From positions 1-47,904 of the forward strand of contig CADBKQ010000016.1 in assembly GCA_902795275.1 (NCBI GenBank): a DNA stretch of 47,904 bases, given 5' to 3'. Source of the stretch: an uncultured Eubacteriales bacterium (GTDB taxonomy: Bacteria; Bacillota; Clostridia; Christensenellales; Aristaeellaceae). Under the pieces are notes generated by a model, which saw only the letters and a list, made by a program, of their open reading frames with translations, had not been told where the DNA came from and did no database searches. Below, in pieces: positions 16,977 to 25,070 of the stretch. The stretch's first letter is position 1. Every line of letters starts with the position of its first letter. The position numbers and the translations under genes are program-made.

Positions 16977-17822
16977 TTACTTCGCCTCCTTGAACAGATT
17001 GCAGGCTTCGGTATAGGCGTGGCGCTCGAAGTCCTGATAGGTGCGGCCGCGGGCCATAGCCTCGTCAAAGTCGATTTCGTGGCCGTCAAATTCCGGGCCG
17101 TCCACGCAGGCGAACTTCGTTTTGCCGCCCACCGTCAGGCGGCAGCCGCCGCACATGCCGGTGCCGTCGATCATGATGGGGTTCATGCTGGCGATGGTCT
17201 TGACGCCGTACTGCTTCGTCAGCTGGCACACGAACTTCATCATGATAAGGGGGCCGATGGTGATCACTTCGTCGTACTGCTCGCCGGACGCAATCAGCTT
17301 TTTCAGCGCGTCGGTCACCAGGCCCTTTTCGCCCCAGGAGCCGTCGTCGCTCATGCGGATGAACTTGGTGCTGGCGGCGGCGAACTCGTCCTCCAAAATC
17401 ACCAGGTCTTTATTCCGGAAGCCCGCGATGGCGTGTACCTCCGCGCCCTGGTCAAACAGCTTTTTGGTCACGGGATACGCGATGGCGCAGCCCACGCCGC
17501 CGCCCACCACGGCGACCTTCTTGAGTCCCTCGGTGTGGGTTGCCCGGCCCAGAGGGCCGACAAAGTCGTGGATATAATCGCCTTCGTTCAAATGGTTCAG
17601 CTTTTCGGTGGTCGCGCCCACGATCTGGAAAATGATGGTCACGCTGCCCTTTTCCCGGTCATAAGCCGCCACCGTCAGGGGGATGCGCTCGCCCTCCGCG
17701 TCCACGCGCAGGATAATAAACTGCCCCGGCTCCGCTTTCCGGGCTACCAGCGGCGCGTCCACCTCCATCAGGGTCACGGTGGGATTCAGGCTTTTTTTCA
17801 ACAGGATTTTATTCACAGACAC
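16977..17822 (-). CDS. nfnA: NfnA-type subunit: ferredoxin-NADP reductase-like FAD/NAD-binding protein
   Basis: A 281-residue member of the dihydroorotate dehydrogenase electron-transfer/sulfide dehydrogenase SudB family. It has an N-terminal FAD-binding beta-barrel (AEPGQFIILRVD, GERIPLT), an NAD(P) domain with VAVVGGGVGCAIAYP, and a C-terminal [2Fe-2S] cluster region MCGGCRLTVGGK followed by FACVDGPEFDGHEIDF. With nfnB it would transfer electrons between NADH, NADPH and ferredoxin in the cytosol, a balance typical of fermenting anaerobes. Start ATG at 17822 is preceded by AAGGAGG. SudAB is the main alternative name for the same gene pair. Confidence 0.88.
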   Translation of the reverse strand: MSVNKILLKKSLNPTVTLMEVDAPLVARKAEPGQFIILRVDAEGERIPLTVAAYDREKGSVTIIFQIVGATTEKLNHLNEGDYIHDFVGPLGRATHTEGLKKVAVVGGGVGCAIAYPVTKKLFDQGAEVHAIAGFRNKDLVILEDEFAAASTKFIRMSDDGSWGEKGLVTDALKKLIASGEQYDEVITIGPLIMMKFVCQLTKQYGVKTIASMNPIMIDGTGMCGGCRLTVGGKTKFACVDGPEFDGHEIDFDEAMARGRTYQDFERHAYTEACNLFKEAK

Positions 17823-17883
17823 ATCCTCCTTGAAGTATCGGTTCTGTTTTGAAACATACGGCGAAGCTCAGCCGTATTGCAGC

Positions 17884-17892
17884 ATTATAGCA
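17884..17892 (-). promoter_or_regulatory. Extended -10 promoter of nfnAB
   Basis: On the minus strand TGCTATAAT, a consensus extended -10 element, about 60 bases before the nfnA start. The -35 region (TTCCCT at 17-base spacing) is weak, as is usual for this type. Confidence 0.5.
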
Positions 17893-17951
17893 GAAAAAAG
17901 CGCAAAAGGGAAACGGAATACAAAAGAAAAGCAATATTTCTTTCTCCTCGC

Positions 17952-17980
17952 TTGACGAAACGGGATTCAGGCGTTATCAT
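17952..17980 (+). promoter_or_regulatory. Promoter of the Gx transporter gene
   Basis: TTGACG at 17952-17957, 17 bases, TATCAT at 17975-17980, 43 bases ahead of the start codon and divergent from the nfnAB promoter. Confidence 0.55.
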
Positions 17981-18022
17981 GACAGAGGAAAAACAAGCTG
18001 TTTTGGAGAAGGGAGAAGCAGG

Positions 18023-18535
18023 ATGAAACCTCCTTCCAGGCGGGACATCACCCGCCGCACCGCATATTCCGGGCTGCTGCTGGCCACGATGCTGGTGCTG
18101 GGCTATGTGGAAAGCCTGCTGCCCGCCGTGGCCGGGGTGCCGGGCATCAAGCTGGGCCTGAGCAACTCCGTGCTGATTTTCGCGGTGTATATGCTGAACC
18201 TGCCCACGGCCTGGGTGCTGATGATTTTGAAGGTGCTGCTCAGCGGGCTTTTGTTCGGCGGGTTCAACACCATCATGTACGCCATGGCGGGCGGTGTGCT
18301 GAGCATGCTGTTCATGTCCATGCTCAGCCGGGTCAAAAGCCTGCATCCGGTGGTGGTCAGCATGACCGGCGGCGTGATGCACAACGTGGGCCAGGTGGCC
18401 GTGGCGATGCTGCTGCTGCACACCCCGCAGCTGTTGTACTATATGGCCATCCTGACTTTCGTGGGCTTAGCCTGCGGAGCTCTCACAGGCGTATGTGCCA
18501 CCAGCGTGATGAAGCATCTGAAATCCATCAAATAA
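18023..18535 (+). CDS. Gx transporter family membrane protein (Hpre_diP_synt_I)
   Basis: A 170-residue membrane protein with about five hydrophobic helices, of the family once annotated as heptaprenyl diphosphate synthase component I and now called Gx transporter. Motifs: LVLGYVESLLP, GVPGIKLGLSN at residues about 39-49, SGLLFGGFNTIMYAMAGG and GGVMHNVGQV. The fold resembles ECF transporter substrate-binding components. The substrate is unknown. In other Clostridia it follows a NusG domain II protein or RnfG-like gene; neither is here. Confidence 0.85.
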   Translation: MKPPSRRDITRRTAYSGLLLATMLVLGYVESLLPAVAGVPGIKLGLSNSVLIFAVYMLNLPTAWVLMILKVLLSGLLFGGFNTIMYAMAGGVLSMLFMSMLSRVKSLHPVVVSMTGGVMHNVGQVAVAMLLLHTPQLLYYMAILTFVGLACGALTGVCATSVMKHLKSIK

Positions 18536-18587
18536 CATGTTCTCCGTCCCTTCCGCATAGGCTGAACAGAAAGCGGGGGAGACGGAG

Positions 18588-19619
18588 ATGTTTTATTCCG
18601 CGGTGTTCGGCATCGTCAGCGCCATGGTGGGTGCGGGGTTCGCGTCGGGGCGGGAGATCATGCACTTTTTCAGCCGGTACGGGCCTTTGTCCTGGGGCTT
18701 TGCCATTTTGGCATCGGGCATCATGGGCGGCATGATGAAGATGGTGATGGATGCAACCGCGGAGACAGGGAATTTCTTGCCGCAGGGGAACCATCAAATC
18801 GCCGGGAAAGCGCTGCTGCTTCTGCTGTTCACAGCGTCCGGCGGAGCGATGGCTGCCGCTGCCGGGGAACTGGCGGCGCTGACGGTTCCGGTGGATCATG
18901 CCCGATGCTGGGGAACACTTCTGACGCTGTGCGCCGGTGTGCCGGCTGCGCGGAATCCGGTGCATGCCCTGGGCGTGATCGGGAAAATCCTCGTACCGCT
19001 GATGATCGCGGCTTTCTTTTTTTGCTTTCGTCTGCCGGCGGAGGAGAGCATTTCGGTTGCTCCTTCTTCTCCGGGCATCATGATCGCGCTTGTTCAGTTG
19101 CTTGGCTACTGCGGGCTGAACGTGATGCTTTCCACGGGCGTCCTGTACCGGGCGGGGCTGCGCCGCGAAAGCCGGGAAAGGAAACGGCTGGCGGTAGGAG
19201 CCGCCGCGGTGATCGGCACGCTGCTGCTTCTTGGCAATGCGGCGCTGCTGCCGCATATCCGCGAATTGGAAAACGCGCCCCTGCCCTTCGTTCTGCTGCT
19301 GAGAGCCTATGGAAAAACGGGCTTCTATCTGTCCGCCCTTGTGATGTACCTGGCGGTGTTTTCTACCCTCGCGGCCATCCTGTGCGCCTTGCGGGGCATG
19401 CTTCCCCGAAAGATAAAAACCCCCGGCCTGTGGGCGGGGCTGCTGTGCTCGGCTTCCTCCCTGCTGGGCTTTGAAGAAATCGTCGGCCTGGCTTATCCCA
19501 TCCTGGGCTGGCTGGGAATCCTGCTGATTTTTGGAAAAAAGTTTATGCAGCCCGGAACAATTCGCCGCTTTGCTTCGTCTATTGGGAGGACACCAAACAA
19601 GGAGGAAGACCACCCATGA
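18588..19619 (+). CDS. YkvI-family membrane protein
   Basis: A 343-residue protein with around ten membrane helices, resembling the YkvI family (APC-like transporter fold). The first helix has GAGFASGREIMHFFSRYG, the family's signature. The function is not known; a transport role is inferred from the fold. The gene begins 52 bases after the Gx transporter gene, with a CTCCGTC/GACGGAG hairpin in between near its start, and overlaps the next small frame by four bases (ATGA). Confidence 0.8.
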   Translation: MFYSAVFGIVSAMVGAGFASGREIMHFFSRYGPLSWGFAILASGIMGGMMKMVMDATAETGNFLPQGNHQIAGKALLLLLFTASGGAMAAAAGELAALTVPVDHARCWGTLLTLCAGVPAARNPVHALGVIGKILVPLMIAAFFFCFRLPAEESISVAPSSPGIMIALVQLLGYCGLNVMLSTGVLYRAGLRRESRERKRLAVGAAAVIGTLLLLGNAALLPHIRELENAPLPFVLLLRAYGKTGFYLSALVMYLAVFSTLAAILCALRGMLPRKIKTPGLWAGLLCSASSLLGFEEIVGLAYPILGWLGILLIFGKKFMQPGTIRRFASSIGRTPNKEEDHP

Positions 19620-19822
19620 TGAAGATCAAGGATTTTTTCTGCCTGATCGCGGGCGTGGCACTGCTGGTGCTGGCTTTTCAGTTCAAAGGATGTGCGGAGA
19701 CCGTGCCTTGCAATCGGACGGCCGGGCCGGAAGAAACTGCGATTCATATGGTCATCAAATCAACAAATATTTGTAATAAAATGGTAAAAATAGTTGACAA
19801 TTCCGTAAAGAATCCATTATAA
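19616..19822 (+). CDS. Small protein with N-terminal membrane helix, hypothetical
   Basis: 68 codons starting at an ATG that overlaps the ykvI-like stop, with AAGGAGG ahead of it. The start MMKIKDFFCLIAGVALLVL is a good signal/membrane helix. A Cys in FKGCAET could be mistaken for a lipobox but is not preceded by a Leu-x-x pattern. The 3' third runs through the promoter of the next gene, so its length may be accidental. I recognise no family. Confidence 0.5.
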   Translation: MMKIKDFFCLIAGVALLVLAFQFKGCAETVPCNRTAGPEETAIHMVIKSTNICNKMVKIVDNSVKNPL

Positions 19823-19823
19823 T
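19794..19823 (+). promoter_or_regulatory. Strong promoter of the FAD protein gene
   Basis: Perfect TTGACA (19794-19799) and perfect TATAAT (19818-19823) separated by 18 bases, 46 bases before the ATG at 19870. Confidence 0.8.
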
Positions 19824-19869
19824 CAATCTGGGTGTACATGCCCATATTCTTCATAATGCGGTGAGAAAT

Positions 19870-21267
19870 ATGAACACGGATATTTTGATTGTGGGCGCAG
19901 GCCCGGCGGGTATCTTTACGGCACTGGAAATGCTGCGGCAGGGCAGCAAAAAGAAGATCATGATCGTGGAGAAGGGCGCGGCCATTGAGAACCGCCACTG
20001 CCCCAAGGTAAAGACCGGGCGCTGCATGAACTGCAAGCCCTACTGCCACATCACCACCGGCTTCTCCGGCGCGGGCGCGTTTTCCGACGGCAAGCTGAGC
20101 CTGTCCTACGAAGTGGGCGGGCAGCTGCCCGAGCTGATCGGAGAAACCTACGCCCAGCAGATGATCGACTATACCGATAAGATTTATCTGGACTTCGGCG
20201 CGGACACCCACGTGGAGGGCTTGGGCCAGAATGAGGAGATCAAAAAGATCAGGCTGCGGGCGATCCGCGCGGGCCTCAAGCTGGTGGACTGTCCCATCCG
20301 GCACCTGGGTACCGAAAAGGCGCAGATCCTGTACGGCGAAATCGAAAAATATCTGTTGGCCCAGGGTGTGGAAATTCTGTTTGGCTACAACTGCATGAAC
20401 CTGATTCTGGACGGCTCCCGCTGCATTGGCGTGGTGGTCGAAAAGAACGGGCAGCAGCAGGAGATCCGCGCGGAGCATACCGTGGTCGCCACGGGACGCC
20501 GGGGCGCGGACTGGCTGGAAAAGCTGTGCGAGGAGCACGGCATCGCCCACCAGCCCGGCACGGTGGACATCGGCGTGCGCGTGGAAGTGCGCAACGAGGT
20601 CATGGAAACCGTCAACCGGGTGCTGTACGAAAGCAAGCTGGTGGGCTATCCCAAGCCCTTCAAGGACAAGGTGCGCACCTTCTGCCAGAATCCCGGCGGG
20701 TTCGTGAGCCAGGAAAACTACGACAACGACCTGGCGGTGGTCAACGGCCATTCCTATAAGGAACTGAAAACCGACAACACCAACCTGTCCATCCTCTGCT
20801 CCCACAACTTCACCCAGCCCTTCAACCAGCCCATCGCCTACGCCCAGAAGGTGGGCGAGCTGACCAACATGCTGGGCAGCGGGCATATCCTGGTGCAGCG
20901 CTTCGGCGATATTTTAGACGGCAAGCGCACCTGGCAGAAGGAACTGGTGCGCGCCAACGTGCGGCCCACGCTGACGGACGCTGTGGCGGGCGACATCACC
21001 GCTGCCATGCCGTATCGCGCCATGACCAACATCATCCACTTCATGCAGGCCATGGACGAGGTGGTGCCGGGCTTCGCGGGGTATGAAACCCTGCTGTATT
21101 CGCCGGAACTGAAATTCTATTCCAACCGCATCAAGATGAACCGGGAATTGCAGACCAACATTGCCGGACTCCACTGCCTGGGCGATTCCAGCGGCTGGAC
21201 GCGGGGCCTGATGATGGCGTCCATGATGGGTGTGATCATGGGCCAGCAGCTGGCAAAGGAAGGCTGA
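19870..21267 (+). CDS. FAD-dependent dehydrogenase (COG2509 family)
   Basis: A 465-residue flavoprotein. The N-terminal dinucleotide fold is DILIVGAGPAGIFTALEML. A Cys-rich stretch CPKVKTGRCMNCKPYC follows and then GFSGAGAFSDGKLSLS, both hallmarks of the uncharacterised FAD-dependent dehydrogenase group (COG2509), as is the C-terminal LGDSSGWTRGLMMASMMG. I chose the ATG at 19870, with GGTGAG upstream, over the GTG at 19861. The reaction is unknown; annotations as NAD(P)/FAD-dependent oxidoreductase or glutamate synthase-like are generic. Single-gene unit with its own promoter. Confidence 0.85.
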   Translation: MNTDILIVGAGPAGIFTALEMLRQGSKKKIMIVEKGAAIENRHCPKVKTGRCMNCKPYCHITTGFSGAGAFSDGKLSLSYEVGGQLPELIGETYAQQMIDYTDKIYLDFGADTHVEGLGQNEEIKKIRLRAIRAGLKLVDCPIRHLGTEKAQILYGEIEKYLLAQGVEILFGYNCMNLILDGSRCIGVVVEKNGQQQEIRAEHTVVATGRRGADWLEKLCEEHGIAHQPGTVDIGVRVEVRNEVMETVNRVLYESKLVGYPKPFKDKVRTFCQNPGGFVSQENYDNDLAVVNGHSYKELKTDNTNLSILCSHNFTQPFNQPIAYAQKVGELTNMLGSGHILVQRFGDILDGKRTWQKELVRANVRPTLTDAVAGDITAAMPYRAMTNIIHFMQAMDEVVPGFAGYETLLYSPELKFYSNRIKMNRELQTNIAGLHCLGDSSGWTRGLMMASMMGVIMGQQLAKEG

Positions 21268-21353
21268 AACCCCAGCCATCTCCTATTGCTTCCGCGGTGA
21301 AAAACCTGTACGATAAAAGCGAAACCTTCCATGATTCAAGAGAGGTGCTTTGC

Positions 21354-23033
21354 ATGAGAAAAAGCGCTGTGATCCTTCTGACCTGCTTTCTTTGCCTTTG
21401 CGCCGCGCTGGGCGCGGCGCAAACCGCCGACTCCCTGAAGCCGGGGGACAGCGGCGACGCGGTGCTGGAACTGAATACCCGCCTGCGGCAATTGAACTAC
21501 TCATCCACCCGGGCCAACGACCAGTACGGGTCCGCCACCGAGGCGGCGGTGAAGGCCGTGCAGGCGGCTTACGGCATGGAAGAAACCGGCATCGCCGACC
21601 CGGAAACCCTGAGCATTATCTATGGCACTTGCTACCGGCCGCTGAAAAAAGGCGACATCGGCGCGGATGTGCAGCAATTGCAGGAACGGCTGCTGGAACT
21701 GGGCTACTATCACGGCAACATTACCGGCAGCTTCCAGGATGGCACCACCGCCGCTGTCATGACCATGCAGGGAGAAAACAGCCTGACCATCACCGGCATT
21801 GCCGACGTGAAAACCCAGGGAAAGCTGTATTCCCTGGCGATCCGGCCCACGCCGACGCCCACGCCCGTTCCCACGCCCTCTCCCGTGCCTACTCCGACGC
21901 CCACGCCGGGGCCTTACGTGGCGTTTACGAAAACCCTCAAATACGGCTCCACCGGCAGCGACGTGCAGAAGGTGCAGCAGCGGCTGATGGATTTAGGCTT
22001 CTTCACCTATAAGAAAACCACCACCGGTTTTTATAAAAACACCCAGACCGCCGTGGAAGCGTTTCAGAAGCACAACGGCCTGGAGCCCAACGGCATCGTG
22101 GACAAAGATACCTGGGACATGCTGTTCAACGACGTGACCGTTGCCGGCGCGTCCGATCCCGCCAAGCCCGCCTATGAGCCCACGCCGCTGCCGTATTTCT
22201 TCGAGGTGGACGTGGCGAACCAGGCGGTGAAGGTGTGGAAATACAACCGCAGCACCAAGGACTATTCCGACCTGGACCGGGCGTTCATCTGCGCCACGGG
22301 CACGAAGAAGTATCCCTCGCCCCTGGGCACCTTCACCCTCTCCGGACGCCGAGCGGCCCATTGCAAGTTTCCCACCTGGGGCGGCGGCGAAGCCCGCTGG
22401 TGGACGAAGATCACCGAGGAAATCGCTTTCCATTCCGTGCTTTACGGCGACAGCGGCAACGATATGACGCTGAAGGTTTCCTCCTTTAAGGGCCTTGGAA
22501 AGCGCGGCTCCCACGGCTGCATCCGCCTGACGGTGGCCGACGCCCAATGGATTTACGAAAACGCCAAGGCGGGCATGAAGGTCTGGATCCACGACGACGC
22601 GGCCCCTGACCCGGAGCTGAAAGCCATCGTGAAGCCCGGCGCGCTGAACGAAAAAACCATGATGCCCTACATCACGCCGCCGCCGCCGGAAGAATACTGG
22701 TACGATAACCAGGTGGTACCGGAGCAGGCCCGCAACGGCGGTATGACCAAGAAATCCGTCGGCGAAGCGGTCTACTGGCTGCAAATGGCTCTGCGCGAGC
22801 TGGGCTACTATGAGGGCGCGCCCACCGGGCAAATGCTGGATGGCACGCTGAAAGCCCTCTGGAGCTATCAACGGGCCAAGGGCTTTTCCATCAGCGATAC
22901 TGTGGAAAAGCAAGTGGTGGAAGCCATCGCCCGGGATCTGCGCGCCCGCTACGCCACGCCCGCGCCGCAGCTGCTGTATACACTGGCCCCGACAACGGAC
23001 GAGCCCGCGGCCTCGGACACGCCCGAACCATAA
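21354..23033 (+). CDS. Secreted L,D-transpeptidase with peptidoglycan-binding domains
   Basis: A 559-residue exported cell-wall enzyme. The signal peptide occupies residues 1-21 (ending ALGAA). Two peptidoglycan-binding type 1 domains follow (about 25-85 and 92-150), then a 22-residue linker of alternating Thr, Pro and Val/Ser (21847-21912) and a third such domain (about 195-255). The YkuD catalytic domain is about 280-415, with SHGCIRL giving the nucleophile Cys389. A fourth binding domain lies near 455-515 and the tail is again Pro/Thr-rich. It would form 3-3 cross-links or anchor proteins. The ATG at 21354 has AGAGGTG upstream and starts the signal peptide; the frame is open 57 bases further up. 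Confidence 0.93.
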   Translation: MRKSAVILLTCFLCLCAALGAAQTADSLKPGDSGDAVLELNTRLRQLNYSSTRANDQYGSATEAAVKAVQAAYGMEETGIADPETLSIIYGTCYRPLKKGDIGADVQQLQERLLELGYYHGNITGSFQDGTTAAVMTMQGENSLTITGIADVKTQGKLYSLAIRPTPTPTPVPTPSPVPTPTPTPGPYVAFTKTLKYGSTGSDVQKVQQRLMDLGFFTYKKTTTGFYKNTQTAVEAFQKHNGLEPNGIVDKDTWDMLFNDVTVAGASDPAKPAYEPTPLPYFFEVDVANQAVKVWKYNRSTKDYSDLDRAFICATGTKKYPSPLGTFTLSGRRAAHCKFPTWGGGEARWWTKITEEIAFHSVLYGDSGNDMTLKVSSFKGLGKRGSHGCIRLTVADAQWIYENAKAGMKVWIHDDAAPDPELKAIVKPGALNEKTMMPYITPPPPEEYWYDNQVVPEQARNGGMTKKSVGEAVYWLQMALRELGYYEGAPTGQMLDGTLKALWSYQRAKGFSISDTVEKQVVEAIARDLRARYATPAPQLLYTLAPTTDEPAASDTPEP

Positions 23034-23044
23034 AAGCATTGAAA

Positions 23045-23083
23045 AAAGAATCCTTCGTCTTTTGCCGGGACGAAGGATTCTTT
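23045..23083. terminator. Bidirectional terminator, transpeptidase/PBP4B
   Basis: AAAGAATCCTTCGTC (23045-23059) pairs perfectly with GACGAAGGATTCTTT (23069-23083), a 15-pair stem with A/T ends for both convergent genes. Confidence 0.88.
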
Positions 23084-23092
23084 GCGTTTTGG

Positions 23093-24895
23093 TTATTTCC
23101 GGAGCCACTTGCAGAGCACCGCTTCCTTACTCTTCGCGTTGAGAACGGTTGTGTGGCTGTCCTCCGCGCCTTCTGGAATCAGCTTGCGGCTTTCTGTGAC
23201 CAGATCGACCAGGAGCGAGGTCAGCTGGGCTGTCACGTCTTTGTCCGAATCCATGCCGATGGACAAGATTTGCGGCACGAAGCCCAGGGTGGAGGCAGTA
23301 AAATCGCTGCCGCTGAACCGGATGGCTTTGCCGTTTTTCTCCACCGGCGAATTGATCTTGTTGGTCAGGTAAGCGATCACCAGCTGCCGGGAGGGGTCGA
23401 TCATCAGCAGTGTGCCCGTCCAGCCCTGGTGTCCGATGGTATTGGAGGGGGCCTGCGTACCAAAGTACCAGGGGCGCTTGTCCTCGCCTTGACGCCACCA
23501 GCCCAGGCCCCAGTTGCTCATTTTCGCGCTCTTGGGCGCGGTAAACAGGTCGATCACGGTCTGGGAGAAGAAGCGGTGTCCGCCCCAGCCGCCGGTCAGC
23601 ATGAGCGAACCCAGCTTCGCCGCGTCCCGGGCGCAGGCGAACAGCCCGGCGTGGCCGCTGACGCCCGCCATGGTGAACCAGGCTTTTTCGTCGTGTACCT
23701 GTCCTTGCAGGGTGTGGCGGCGGATGCCGGGGAAGGAGATGCGCCCGTCTCGGGTGTTGCCGTTCAGCTCGGTGGCGGCGCAGTCGCTGGGCGCGAAGCC
23801 GTTTTCCAGGGGATTGAAGGAAACACGGTTCAGGCCCATGGGCCGCCAGAAGGTTTCGCGCAGATATTCGTCCAGCCGCTGCCCTATGACCGCCTCCACG
23901 ATGAAGCCCAGCAGGATATAGTCCGCGTCGGAATACACCGTTTCCGTGCCGGGCTTGTACATGAGCGGGGTCTTGCAAAGCATCCGGAAGGTGTTTTCCC
24001 GCGTCCGGAGGGAGTGGTCAGTCCCGGAATGCAACGGATTGACCGCGTTCGGGTCATAGGTCTGGCGCGATGCGTCGAAGCAAAGATTGTGATACTGCGG
24101 GTCGGCGGGGAAGCCCGCCTGGTGGCACAGCACGTCCCGCACCGTGAGGCTGGCTTTCCAGGCTTTCACCGTGTCCAGGCCGGGATAGGGATAGCCCGCG
24201 AAATGGATTTCGATGGCGTCCTCCGCGAACGCTGTTCCCAGAATATCCACGACCCGGGTGTTCACGTCCAGCTTCCCGTCCGTCACCAGCTTTTGCAATG
24301 CCAGGTTGGCGGACAGCATCTTGGTGACGGAGGCAAGGTCGTAGAGGGTGTCGGGTGTCACGGCGGGACTGTTTTCGTTCGGTGTGCCGTCGGGAAGATA
24401 GGAATTCAGTTTTCCCCAAGCGTTTTCGTACACCAGCCGCCCGTTGCGGATGATGGCCAGCTGCGCGCTGGGAAAGCCATGCTCGATGTCGGACGCAATC
24501 AGGTCATTCACCAGCCGCATGGCTTCGGGCCGGATGCCGGAGGAAGCGAAATCCCCGTCCAGCACAGTCGGGTACGGAATGTAAACCGTTACGGCGTCTT
24601 TCAGATTCGCGGGCCGGATCTCCGTGATTTGCAGGGTATTGACGCCATCCACCGCCGATGCGGAAAAATCCACCCGATGCGCGCCGGGGCCAAGGGCCGC
24701 CGTGGCGTAAGCGTCCGTGTTGATGTACAGCTTGAAGCTCTCCACTGCCGGAGCCACTTCCAGCCACAGCGTTCCTTGGCCGTGATAGCCTAAAAAACTG
24801 ACCATGCTGTTCATGGCCAGAGAATTGTCGGGTTCGCCCTTCCAGTCGGGAAAAGATACGGCCTTTTGCCATGCGGAATTTGGCGGCAGGGGCAT
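23093..24895 (-). CDS. PBP4B-like serine hydrolase (beta-lactamase fold)
   Basis: A 600-residue class C beta-lactamase-fold hydrolase resembling YfeW/PBP4B. Active-site motifs: S189-VT-K192 in LASVTKML, Y321-SD in TVYSDADY, and H489-QG in IGHQGWTG replacing the usual KTG. About 120 residues at the N-terminus form an additional domain (SMVSFLGYHGQGTLWLEV). Such enzymes are D-alanyl-D-alanine carboxypeptidases or esterases. I see no signal peptide or membrane helix, so it may act in the cytosol or be mis-started. The ATG at 24895 follows AAGGAG; an upstream ATG (24922) would contain that site. It lies downstream of ftsK with repeat element B between. Confidence 0.85.
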   Translation of the reverse strand: MPLPPNSAWQKAVSFPDWKGEPDNSLAMNSMVSFLGYHGQGTLWLEVAPAVESFKLYINTDAYATAALGPGAHRVDFSASAVDGVNTLQITEIRPANLKDAVTVYIPYPTVLDGDFASSGIRPEAMRLVNDLIASDIEHGFPSAQLAIIRNGRLVYENAWGKLNSYLPDGTPNENSPAVTPDTLYDLASVTKMLSANLALQKLVTDGKLDVNTRVVDILGTAFAEDAIEIHFAGYPYPGLDTVKAWKASLTVRDVLCHQAGFPADPQYHNLCFDASRQTYDPNAVNPLHSGTDHSLRTRENTFRMLCKTPLMYKPGTETVYSDADYILLGFIVEAVIGQRLDEYLRETFWRPMGLNRVSFNPLENGFAPSDCAATELNGNTRDGRISFPGIRRHTLQGQVHDEKAWFTMAGVSGHAGLFACARDAAKLGSLMLTGGWGGHRFFSQTVIDLFTAPKSAKMSNWGLGWWRQGEDKRPWYFGTQAPSNTIGHQGWTGTLLMIDPSRQLVIAYLTNKINSPVEKNGKAIRFSGSDFTASTLGFVPQILSIGMDSDKDVTAQLTSLLVDLVTESRKLIPEGAEDSHTTVLNAKSKEAVLCKWLRK

Positions 24896-24941
24896 AAAGG
24901 TCAGCTCCTTTTTTCGTTGCATTTTTTTCTCACAGGTTTTT

Positions 24942-25066
24942 AGAGTACAGAGTGCAGAGTACAGAGTTCAGATAATAACGTGTATTTGCTCTGAAAAACA
25001 AAATGGATCGACAAGATCACTCTGCACTCTGCACTCTGCACTCTGCACTCTGTACTCTGTACTCTG
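24942..25066 (-). repeat. Heptamer-armed inverted repeat, copy B
   Basis: Plus-strand left arm: GAGTACA, GAGTGCA, GAGTACA, GAGTTCA (24943-24970). Right arm: CACTCTG five times then TACTCTG twice (25018-25066). In transcription direction (minus), the order is seven G-rich units, a core of about 45 bases containing CCATTTTGTTTTTCAGAG, and four C-rich units. The first arm begins four bases after the ftsK stop codon. The element ends about 47 bases before the PBP4B start. Unit sequence differs from copies A and C, but length seven and the core motif are the same. Confidence 0.9.
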
Positions 25067-25070
25067 CGCT

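Noticed and set aside
16977..17822. Dihydroorotate dehydrogenase electron transfer subunit (PyrK)
   Set aside because: The fold is the same, but the neighbour is a GltD/NfnB-like gene and no pyrD or other pyrimidine gene is near.
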